Below are positions 57,450 through 64,000 of a stretch of DNA of 64,000 bases, piece after piece. This stretch comes from Clostridiales bacterium (GTDB lineage Bacteria > Bacillota > Clostridia > Christensenellales > Aristaeellaceae). The position numbers and the translations under genes are program-made. Under the pieces are notes generated by a model. The model was given only the letters and a program-made list of their open reading frames with translations, searched no databases and was not told the DNA's origin. Where the stretch lies: the NCBI GenBank assembly GCA_024684375.1, contig JAIKWZ010000006.1, positions 243,523 to 307,522 on the forward strand, read 5' to 3'. Position 1 is the stretch's first letter, and each line of letters begins with the position of its first letter.

Positions 57450-58679
57450 ATGTCGCTTATTGAGTCCGAGAAAGCACTGCTTCGCGATCTTGCCAAGCGT
57501 CTGGCCGAAGTAGCCGCCAGGCATGAGGCCGAAGGTCGGCGTGCTCTCTGGGAGAAGCACAATACCTTACAGGGCCTCCGCCCCATGTTCCTGGTGGATC
57601 AGCTGCCATGGAACGAGCTGGACGACGCCTGTGTGCGCGGGCACGGCCTTATCAAAGACGCATACTGGTCAAGGGCGGAGAACTGGCTCAGGCGTGAATT
57701 GTGGAAAGTCGAAAACCTTAAGACCGACATGGTGGTCGACCCATACGTTAAGCTTCCCCGTCCCTACTTCAACACCGGTCGCGGCATCTCCAGCAAAGTC
57801 ACAGAGCTTAAGCTGGACAAATCCGGGGACGTTGCCAGCCAGCATATGGAATCCGTGCTGAGCGAGCCTGAGGACATCGAAAAGATCAAAGACCCCGTGA
57901 TAACTCCGGATCCCGAAACTCAAGCGCGCGTAAGCGAGGAAGCGGACTGTCTGTTCGGCGGGATAATCTCCTGGCGCTTCAACGGTCCCGTTATGCACCT
58001 TGGCGCGTGGGACAATATCGCCTACTGGATGGGCGTCGAGAACCTGTATATCGAGTTGATAGATCGTCCCGAGATGATGCACGCCATAATGGAGCGCATG
58101 GTCGGCACATACATAGCGGAGATAGAACAGTATAACCGGCTTGGGATATACGACACCGCCGAAAACTACTGCCACTGTTCCCAGACCTATATGCCGGGCG
58201 ATACTCCCGACCGGGAAGGCACCACTTTCAACGGCTGGGCATTCGGGCTCGCGCAGCCGTTTACGTCCGTTTCGCCGAAAGTCACCGAGGAATTCGAGTG
58301 CGCGTATATGCGCCGCGTGTTCCCGTATTTCAAGAACATATATTACGGCTGCTGCGATCGGCTTGACGACCGCATGGAAATGGTCAGCGCCCTTCCTAAC
58401 GTGCGCAAGATCTCATGCAGCCCCTGGAGCCACAGAGAGGCTTTCGCCGAGAAACTGCCAAAGAGCATTATCATGAGCAACAAGCCAAGTCCCGCGTTCT
58501 TAGCCGGCGACAGCCTGGATGAAAACGCTGTTCGCGCGGATATCAGGCGTACGATCGACGCGGCGCGCAAGTACGGCAAGACGCTGGAAATGATCCTTAA
58601 AGACGTTTCCACCATAAGATACGATATTCCACGGCTCAAGCGCTTCTGCGAGATCGCCATGGAGGAAGCCGGAGCATAA
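57450..58679 (+). CDS. Uroporphyrinogen decarboxylase-like (UroD/MtaA superfamily) protein
   Basis: This 409-aa TIM-barrel protein belongs to the family that includes UroD and the corrinoid methyltransferases MtaA/MtbA. The N-terminal half is helical. The C-terminal half has HCSQTY, IYYGCCDRLDDRMEMVSALP, VRKISCSPWSHREAF, IIMSNKPSPAFLAG and RFCEIAMEEAGA. The HxC and C residues are candidate zinc ligands as in methyl-cobamide:CoM methyltransferases. It is the first gene of a sugar ABC operon, so it probably acts on the imported compound. ATG 57450 follows AGGTGGGG. No corrinoid protein is encoded in the window. Confidence 0.85.
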   Translation: MSLIESEKALLRDLAKRLAEVAARHEAEGRRALWEKHNTLQGLRPMFLVDQLPWNELDDACVRGHGLIKDAYWSRAENWLRRELWKVENLKTDMVVDPYVKLPRPYFNTGRGISSKVTELKLDKSGDVASQHMESVLSEPEDIEKIKDPVITPDPETQARVSEEADCLFGGIISWRFNGPVMHLGAWDNIAYWMGVENLYIELIDRPEMMHAIMERMVGTYIAEIEQYNRLGIYDTAENYCHCSQTYMPGDTPDREGTTFNGWAFGLAQPFTSVSPKVTEEFECAYMRRVFPYFKNIYYGCCDRLDDRMEMVSALPNVRKISCSPWSHREAFAEKLPKSIIMSNKPSPAFLAGDSLDENAVRADIRRTIDAARKYGKTLEMILKDVSTIRYDIPRLKRFCEIAMEEAGA

Positions 58680-58726
58680 CAGCTTCCGAACGCATGACAT
58701 TCTGTTCCGCGAAAGGAGGGCAGCAC

Positions 58727-59674
58727 ATGACAAACACCTTAAAACCCAAGCGTCAGCTTTCCCCTGCCCTCAAGGAATTCAAGGGCTATATAAAGTACTG
58801 GGACCTGTGCCTGATGCTGCTGCCCGTGATCGCGTACTTCATTATATTTAAGTACATTCCAATGGGCGGCATAGTCATCGCGTTCAAGGACTTTAAGCTT
58901 GGTTTGGGTGTATCAGGTAGCGAGTGGGTCGGCTTTGCCAACTTCGTGGACGCGTTCCGCACGCGCCTGTTTATCAGGTCAATTCGGAACACTCTGATAA
59001 TAAGCCTGCTCAAGCTGTGCTTAGGCTTTCCCGCACCGATAATCCTGGCGCTGCTGCTTAATGAGGTGCGCCACAACGGTTACAAGCGCGTTGTGCAGAC
59101 GATCAGTTACCTTCCTCACTTTTTGAGCTGGGTAATTATGGCAGGTATACTCAGTCAGCTTTTATCGCCCAACAACGGCGCAGTGAACGCGCTGCTCAAG
59201 TCTTTGGGCCGTAAGGACGCTGTCCCGTTTTTGCTCGACAACGCTTACTTCCGCGGCACTGTGGTAGTCTCTGATGTCTGGAAAGGCGTGGGCTGGGGCT
59301 CGATATTGTATCTTGCTACCATTTCATCGATCGACCCCACCCTGTACGAAGCCGCTATCTGCGACGGCGCCAGCCGCCCCCAGCGGGTCAGGTACATAAC
59401 CCTTCCCTGCATCATGCCCACCGTGACCATAATGCTGATACTGAGTCTGGGCGGCATTCTTGACGCGGGTTTCGACCAGCTGCTCAACCTTTACTCTTCC
59501 GCAGTCTATGAGACCGGCGACATAATCGATACCTACGTTTACCGCGTCGGCCTTGTGGACTGGAACTATAAGCTCTCTACCGCCATAGGCCTGTTCAAGA
59601 ACATAATCGGCTTCATGCTGGTGGCGGGTTCCAACGCTGTGGCAAAAGCCATCAGCGGCAACGGCATCTGGTAG
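58727..59674 (+). CDS. ABC transporter permease, LplB-like
   Basis: This 315-aa inner-membrane subunit of a CUT1-type carbohydrate importer has six predicted helices. The conserved EAA loop YEAAICDGASRPQRVRYITL, then P, contacts the ATPase. ATG 58727 follows AAAGGAGG. The order permease 1, permease 2, binding protein matches LplB-LplC-LplA systems, which lack a dedicated ATPase gene and use a shared MsmX-like one. No ATPase is in the window. Confidence 0.95.
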   Translation: MTNTLKPKRQLSPALKEFKGYIKYWDLCLMLLPVIAYFIIFKYIPMGGIVIAFKDFKLGLGVSGSEWVGFANFVDAFRTRLFIRSIRNTLIISLLKLCLGFPAPIILALLLNEVRHNGYKRVVQTISYLPHFLSWVIMAGILSQLLSPNNGAVNALLKSLGRKDAVPFLLDNAYFRGTVVVSDVWKGVGWGSILYLATISSIDPTLYEAAICDGASRPQRVRYITLPCIMPTVTIMLILSLGGILDAGFDQLLNLYSSAVYETGDIIDTYVYRVGLVDWNYKLSTAIGLFKNIIGFMLVAGSNAVAKAISGNGIW

Positions 59675-59684
59675 GGAGGGACAT

Positions 59685-60563
59685 ATGCGCAAAGAGAAGT
59701 TCACCCTCGGGGACGTGATAATCTACACGCTGCTGGCGCTTTTGTGCTTTACGATAGTGTTCGCCTTTATGCACCTGCTCAGCATATCGCTGTCTCCCAA
59801 CGCCGTCGCCACAAAGGGCGGGCTCATCTTCCTCCCAAAGCAGATAACTTTCGACAATTACATACGTGTGTTCAATAACCGCTACATCTGGCTGGGATAC
59901 AAAAACACGCTTATCCGCACCGTAGCAGGAACTGCCGTACAGCTTATCTTCACCGCTTTGGGTGCTTACGTACTGAGCAAAAAATACTTCCCCCACCGCA
60001 GTTTCTGGACTCTGCTGATAGTGTTCACCATGTTTTTTTCCGGCGGTCTTATACCTTCCTTCCTGCTGGTCAAGAGCCTTGGGCTTATCGATACATACGC
60101 GTCCATGATAGTGCCCGGACTCATAAGCGCGTATAATCTGACCATCATGCGCAACTTCTTCCAGTCCCTGCCCGAAGAGATCGAGGAAAGCTGCATGATA
60201 GACGGCGCTGGGCGCATGAGGATATTCTGGCAGTTCATACTGCCTTTGTCCACTCCCATACTTGCCACCGTAGCCCTGTGGCTGGCAGTAGGCCACTGGA
60301 ACGCTTGGTTCGATGTGCTGATATACATTTCCGACAAGGACAAGCGCACCCTGCAGGTCGTGCTCAGAAACATAATCGTTACCGGCACCAAAGAGCTGGA
60401 CATAGACGCTTCTTCCAGCTCCGTCAGCAACGAGCCTCAGGTCTCCAGCGAGGGGCTCAAGGCTGCCAGCATATACGTTGCCACCATTCCCATCCTCTGC
60501 GTATATCCTTTCCTGCAAAGATACTTCGTTAAGGGCATCATGGTCGGCTCGCTTAAAGGTTAG
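59685..60563 (+). CDS. Carbohydrate ABC transporter permease, LplC/YtcP-like
   Basis: This 292-aa second permease subunit has six helices and the EAA-type loop EIEESCMIDGAGRMRIFWQF. It starts 10 nt after the first permease (AGGGAGG ribosome binding site) and forms the heterodimeric pore with it. The sequence resembles the oligosaccharide/polygalacturonan-type LplC subgroup. Confidence 0.95.
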   Translation: MRKEKFTLGDVIIYTLLALLCFTIVFAFMHLLSISLSPNAVATKGGLIFLPKQITFDNYIRVFNNRYIWLGYKNTLIRTVAGTAVQLIFTALGAYVLSKKYFPHRSFWTLLIVFTMFFSGGLIPSFLLVKSLGLIDTYASMIVPGLISAYNLTIMRNFFQSLPEEIEESCMIDGAGRMRIFWQFILPLSTPILATVALWLAVGHWNAWFDVLIYISDKDKRTLQVVLRNIIVTGTKELDIDASSSSVSNEPQVSSEGLKAASIYVATIPILCVYPFLQRYFVKGIMVGSLKG

Positions 60564-60603
60564 GCGCACAGCGCTTGACATAATTACAAAGGAGGAACAA
60601 AAC

Positions 60604-62226
60604 ATGACACGCAAGCTTCTGAGTCTGCTTGTGGCGATAGTGATGGTCATGACCGCCATCCCCTTCGCCCTGGCTGAAGACGCGCCCATTAAGATCACCG
60701 TGGCGGGCTACATGTTCGGCCCCATCGATGACTCCAAGGACGTCGTTACTCCCGCAGTGGAAAAGATGCTGCTTGAGAAGCACGGCATCAACGTGGATAT
60801 CGAAGTAGAGTACATAGAGTACGCCAACTATTCCGAGATCCTGGCCCCCCGCCTTTCCGGCGGTACCGCCCCCGACGTGTTCCTGGCGCTGAGCAGCAAC
60901 ACCCTGGACACGTACTACGATCAGGGCGTCATCGCCTCCTGGGACGTGGACTTCTTCAAAGAGAACGCCCCCGACGTCTGGAACTTCATCGAAGGCGGCT
61001 GCGTCAACGGCGACCTGGCCAGTCAGTTCGACATGTGGCTTGAATACGCCATGAAGGACGGCAAAATGGTAGTTCTGCCCTCCCTCAAGCCCGACGGCAG
61101 TATGCCTACAAAGATCATGATCTACCGCGGCGACTGGCTGGATAACCTGGGCGTAACCGAAGATGAACTGCCCAAGACCGTGGACGAGTTCGTTGAGCTT
61201 ATGACCCGCTTTGCCAAGGAAGACCCCGACCAGGACGGCGAAGCCGATACTTACGGCTTCTCTCTCACCGGCATGAGGGCACTGTTCGGTTCATACGGCA
61301 TGTCTAATGGCTTTATCGGCGGCGCTTCCTACTGGTATGAGCAGGACGGTGAGCTGATCAATGCCGACGTCTCACCCAAGAGCAAGATCGTAGTCGAGCT
61401 TCTCCATGACCTGTACGAAAACAAAGTCATCGACCCCGAATTCGTTAGGGGCAAGGAAGCTGCCGACGGCACTTACTGGGCCGCTTCCGCAGGCCTGATC
61501 AACGGTCTGTACGGCGCTTCCGCGAACGCTTCCATCGACCACTACCGCCTGAAGGAAGTGCTGGGCGACGACGGCGGTCCCGTTGCCAAGACCTATTGGG
61601 AAGTCAATGGTCCCGACGCCAAGTTCGTCTATGCCCCCTGGCCGGCCGGTCCTGACGGCGACTACGGCTGGGGCGTTGGCTTCGCTGTATCCGTAATCGA
61701 GAGCGCGGTGTATAACAAGGCCCTCGAAGAGGATCCAGAGAAGCTGGCCACCATCTTTAAGATCCTTAACGCTTTCGCCACCGATGACGAGCTGTACATG
61801 CTCGCTTCCTGGGGCATCGAAGGCGTGACCTACACCACCGAGAACGGAAAGCCCGAGCGTCTTATGGACAACGCCGCCCTGAATGAAGTGGGTGTATGGG
61901 GCTGCCGTTCCCTCTACGGCGCTGACCGCGCGTTCAGCGATTTGGCCTACAATCTCGCTTTCTATGGCAACCCCGCCACCGCGAACCTGTATAATTACTT
62001 CAAGCTCGATCAATATGACAGCTACATCCAGAATGCTGTAAGCATCACCCTGCCTTCTGAGGGCAAGGTACTGGCCGATCTGGAGACCATCAGAGACGAA
62101 GCCTACACCAACTTCATCCGCGGCGACAGACCTCTAGACGAGTGGGATGCCTACGTGGACGAGTACATGAAGGCCGGCGGAGAGACCCTCTATAAAGAGG
62201 CCAACGAATGGTTTGCCAACAAGTGA
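60604..62226 (+). CDS. Extracellular solute-binding protein, LplA/YtcQ-like
   Basis: This 540-aa exported binding protein has a signal peptide (KLLSLLVAIVMVMTAIPFALA) and no lipobox Cys, so it may be retained by other means or released. The mature protein has the bilobal family pattern, for example LAPRLSGGTAPDVFLAL and PKTVDEFVELMTRFAKEDPD then DGEADTYGFSLTGM. It is longer than maltose-type receptors, as usual for LplA. ATG 60604 follows AAAGGAGG. Its codon use (rich in GCC, GAC) differs from its neighbours, suggesting high expression. Confidence 0.95.
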   Translation: MTRKLLSLLVAIVMVMTAIPFALAEDAPIKITVAGYMFGPIDDSKDVVTPAVEKMLLEKHGINVDIEVEYIEYANYSEILAPRLSGGTAPDVFLALSSNTLDTYYDQGVIASWDVDFFKENAPDVWNFIEGGCVNGDLASQFDMWLEYAMKDGKMVVLPSLKPDGSMPTKIMIYRGDWLDNLGVTEDELPKTVDEFVELMTRFAKEDPDQDGEADTYGFSLTGMRALFGSYGMSNGFIGGASYWYEQDGELINADVSPKSKIVVELLHDLYENKVIDPEFVRGKEAADGTYWAASAGLINGLYGASANASIDHYRLKEVLGDDGGPVAKTYWEVNGPDAKFVYAPWPAGPDGDYGWGVGFAVSVIESAVYNKALEEDPEKLATIFKILNAFATDDELYMLASWGIEGVTYTTENGKPERLMDNAALNEVGVWGCRSLYGADRAFSDLAYNLAFYGNPATANLYNYFKLDQYDSYIQNAVSITLPSEGKVLADLETIRDEAYTNFIRGDRPLDEWDAYVDEYMKAGGETLYKEANEWFANK

Positions 62227-62253
62227 TCGTTTTTCAGTGATTGCTTAAAGAAG

Positions 62254-62282
62254 TGCCCGGCGGGTTCTCCGCCGGGCATTTT
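62254..62282 (+). terminator. Terminator of the ABC operon
   Basis: A perfect 10-bp stem TGCCCGGCGG / CCGCCGGGCA with a 5-nt loop is followed by TTTTGCT. Confidence 0.85.
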
Positions 62283-62318
62283 GCTGTATTCCACGGTTTT
62301 CCTTTCATCAAAACTGGC

Positions 62319-62669
62319 TTAGTTATCCCCCATGTTGTTCAACGCGGCTTTCACGAAGCCCATGAACAGCGGATGCGGCTTGTTGGGACGGCTTTTGAAC
62401 TCGGGGTGGTACTGTACTCCCACAAAAAACTCCTCTCCCGCTATCTCCACAGTCTCCACCAGGTTCCCGTCCGGCGACAGCCCCGAAAGGCACAGACCCG
62501 CGTTTTCAAGAAGCTCGCGGTACTCGTTGGCGAATTCGTAACGGTGGCGGTGGCGTTCGCTTATCGCTTCCTTCCCGTAGCACTCATATATCTTCGTGCC
62601 TTTCTTCAGCACGCATGGATATTTGCCCACCAATGCGATCCTGACCTTTTTGCTCTGGTGGCGAACACC
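62319..62669 (-). pseudogene. pyrG: CTP synthase remnant, C-terminal domain with internal deletion
   Basis: The minus strand encodes [11 protein letters not shown] joined directly to [20 protein letters not shown] and then [20 protein letters not shown] to the normal PyrG end. In intact CTP synthase the first block starts the glutamine amidotransferase domain (about residue 290) and the second lies about 140 residues later. The catalytic Cys region is missing. An in-frame stop lies upstream at 62670-62672, and the synthetase domain is absent. No full pyrG is in the window, so a functional copy must exist elsewhere. Confidence 0.85.
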
Positions 62670-62755
62670 TCACCGTTGGTGACTAATACTACGTTGGTTA
62701 GTGTGGCTGTGACAATAGTGGCTACGATTAGGATGATAGAAATGATGGTCTTCAT
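62606..62755 (-). CDS. Small hydrophobic ORF fused out of frame to the pyrG remnant
   Basis: A 49-aa ORF starts at ATG 62755 with AAAGGAAAATCG upstream. It has one membrane segment ([20 protein letters not shown]) followed by [13 protein letters not shown], then runs out of frame into the pyrG fragment ([15 protein letters not shown]) and stops at 62606. The first about 34 residues look like the start of a real small membrane or secreted protein; the rest is chimeric. It is probably the truncated end of a broken gene. Confidence 0.5.
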   Translation of the reverse strand: MKTIISIILIVATIVTATLTNVVLVTNGEVFATRAKRSGSHWWANIHAC

Positions 62756-62855
62756 ATCGATTTTCCTTTCTGTACTAGATTTGTCGAACAGCATGGGTAT
62801 TGCTGTCCGTTTAAAAAAATAGAGAGCCGAAGCTCTCTCTAGTCAATTAAAGCTG

Positions 62856-63245
62856 TTACAGTTTCCTATTGTTGAACAGTTCGATCGTTACATCAAGACA
62901 AAAGTCTGCGACCTCGAGTCTTTCTGACGCGTTTCCTGTAAACAAAGGAGATGCACCATATAGTTTTGAAAGCCTGTTGACCAACAAAACGTCAGCTATT
63001 GCAGCCTCGTGTGCTGAATGACGCAGACGATCGTATGTTTCAACTGCGTCTCGGTACTCTTGACCTTCAAATTGAAACTGAGTCAGGCGAATCTGTTGTT
63101 CGCCGTCGTTTACAGCGTTGACATAGGTTCTAAAGTTGTTCATTGCGTTATTGAGCGACGCGAGATCATCAACAGCAAACGAGTCAGCAGATTGCTTGAT
63201 TCTCTCAACAAGATCGATATATGCTGAGTAATCGAAGAAACGCAT
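62856..63245 (-). CDS. Small helical protein resembling DUF3232
   Basis: This 129-aa protein begins MRFFDYSAYIDLVERIKQSA and continues with EYRDAVETYDRLRHSAHEAA and IADVLLVNRLSKLYG, matching my memory of the DUF3232 family (all helical, function unknown). It has no signal peptide. ATG 63245 follows GAAAGGAAC. A promoter is likely at 63280-63308. It lies in AT-rich DNA between broken genes beside tRNA genes, consistent with horizontal acquisition. The DUF name is from recall and was not searched. Confidence 0.65.
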   Translation of the reverse strand: MRFFDYSAYIDLVERIKQSADSFAVDDLASLNNAMNNFRTYVNAVNDGEQQIRLTQFQFEGQEYRDAVETYDRLRHSAHEAAIADVLLVNRLSKLYGASPLFTGNASERLEVADFCLDVTIELFNNRKL

Positions 63246-63279
63246 ATCATGAATGTTCCTTTCTATAAGATGCTTCTTT

Positions 63280-63308
63280 ATTCTATGCATTAGCATTATT
63301 AACATCAA
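63280..63308 (-). promoter_or_regulatory. Candidate promoter of the DUF3232-like gene
   Basis: TTGATG (63303-63308) and TAGAAT (63280-63285) on the minus strand have a 17-nt spacer, 35 nt before the start. Confidence 0.5.
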
Positions 63309-63485
63309 TACTAACTCGCTAATTTACCTCAAAAAAGTTTTTGACATAAACTTTTACATATATCAGTTTTCTTTCAACTCCAACGTTTTCATATTATCAT
63401 TCGAAAAAAGGGAAGAACCCAAATCCGGGATCTGCGTTTTTTGCGCTTTTACGGACATTTTTTATATAAAGGTGTATACGGTGGC

Positions 63486-63650
63486 ATGGATCCGAAAACG
63501 GGTTCCGATACGCTCGGTCACGCCCTAGTTACTTTCACGTTTGAAATATACGAAAGTGTCACTCATGAGATGCAAAATGTTGCCACCGCTCAGATTCAAA
63601 AGCTCATTCTATCACATCAAAATCAAGGAAAAAAACCTGAATTGTCGTAA
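63486..63650 (+). pseudogene. C-terminal remnant of a tyrosine recombinase/integrase
   Basis: The frame reads MDPKTGSDTLGHALVTFTFE then IYESVTHEMQNVATAQIQKL. LGH...IYxxVTHEMQ is the box II end of phage-type integrases, with the catalytic His (LGH) and Tyr (EIY). Only about 55 residues remain; the catalytic domain with its Arg residues is absent upstream. The position, 116 nt from the 3' end of tRNA-Leu, fits a former tRNA-targeted element. Confidence 0.75.
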
Positions 63651-63721
63651 ATTTTGGGGTAGTTTAATAATCTGAAAATGAGAATCAGCACGAAACATGG
63701 GAAAAATCGACATAAAACATA

Positions 63722-63756
63722 CAAAAAAAGCCCGCAAACACTATGTTTTGCGGACT
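63722..63756 (-). terminator. Terminator of the tRNA cluster
   Basis: On the minus strand GTCCGCAAA and TTTGCGGGC form a 9-bp stem (one G-U pair), followed by seven T residues. It lies 10 nt after tRNA-Leu. Confidence 0.88.
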
Positions 63757-63765
63757 TTCCTTTTC

Positions 63766-63851
63766 TGCGGGAAACAGGACTTGAACCTGCACGAATCGCA
63801 ATGATCACTAGAACCTGAATCTAGCGCGTCTGCCAATTCCGCCATTCCCGC
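63766..63851 (-). tRNA. tRNA-Leu (anticodon CAG)
   Basis: This 86-nt tRNA has acceptor arms GCGGGAA and TTCCCGC, the anticodon loop TTCAGGT in stem CTAGA/TCTAG, and a long variable arm typical of Leu. The T arm is GCAGGTTCAAGTCCTGT. The 3' CCA is not encoded. Confidence 0.96.
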
Positions 63852-63860
63852 ATAAAGAAG

Positions 63861-63942
<82 letters not shown>

Positions 63943-63959
63943 ACGTTAAAAACCGTTCA

Positions 63960-64000
63960 AGCTGGCGAAGGGATTCGAACCTTCAACCTGCTGATTACAA
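63960..64000 (-). tRNA. tRNA-Thr (anticodon TGT), 3' part
   Basis: The 3' part runs from the anticodon loop (TTGTAAT) through AGGTTCGAATCCT and the acceptor arm GCCAGC. It is cut by the right edge. Sequence fits tRNA-Thr; CCA is not encoded. Confidence 0.88.

Noticed and set aside
59652..60698. 348-aa minus-strand ORF across the permease and binding protein genes
   Set aside because: Antisense to two intact ABC genes; no ribosome binding site.

Overview
The window reads as chromosomal DNA from a spore-forming lineage of Clostridia (Bacillota) with moderate GC. The support is a Gram-positive PolC, the sporulation sigma factor SigH, RicT (PSP1/YaaT), the c-di-AMP receptor DarA, MrnC mini-RNase III, near-consensus sigma-A promoters (TTGACA-N17-TATAAT) and strong AGGAGG ribosome binding sites. 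No 16S gene or species marker is present, so I do not name a genus.

Layout. 1-1200: start of a PhoP/PhoR-type two-component system on the minus strand, with the kinase cut by the window edge. 1.3-5.7 kb: plus-strand genes for an acidic membrane protein, a TrmH-family rRNA/tRNA methylase, a Gfo/Idh/MocA oxidoreductase and a secreted Cys-motif protein. 5.7-16.9 kb: a long minus-strand operon reading frr, a 69-aa ORF, uppS, dxr, rseP, a PHP phosphatase, ispG, polC and a WG-repeat protein. It links ribosome recycling, isoprenoid and undecaprenyl lipid synthesis, intramembrane proteolysis and replication; cdsA, often found here, is absent. 17.0-19.9 kb: two tandem mgtE magnesium transporter genes behind a leader that encodes a 27-aa peptide followed by a hairpin that can sequester the mgtE ribosome binding site. 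20.0-28.5 kb: mostly plus strand, with DUF4160, an intergenic region holding two perfect inverted DnaA boxes, rhaB, mrnC, rlmB, sigH, a TtcA-like gene, recA and argD; one gene for a membrane/Rossmann protein lies on the minus strand.

28.7-36.5 kb (minus): an envelope modification region with a TctC-like binding protein, an MBOAT O-acyltransferase, two DHHW (AlgX/AlgJ-like) proteins, a PAP2 phosphatase and a PlsC-like acyltransferase. The last two sit at the end of a lon-engB-rsmI operon. 38.9-43.7 kb (minus): rnz, a membrane AraC-type regulator and a GH35 beta-galactosidase. 43.7-56.6 kb: a BIG2/NlpC-P60 surface protein, a Crh-like HPr paralogue, tldD-pmbA-nudix, SPFH plus a ribbon-helix-helix protein, GtrA, ricT-holB-darA, and deacetylase-malQ-EEP. 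56.7-62.3 kb (plus): a Cys-rich protein, then a carbohydrate uptake operon (UroD-like protein, two permeases, solute-binding protein).

62.3-64.0 kb is a genomic scar. It holds a pyrG 3' fragment with an internal deletion, a chimeric small membrane ORF, a DUF3232-like gene and the C-terminal remnant of a tyrosine recombinase, all beside a Thr-Tyr-Leu tRNA cluster. The most interesting candidates are the mgtE leader-peptide/hairpin system, the Crh-like protein, the envelope acylation cluster, and this scar.
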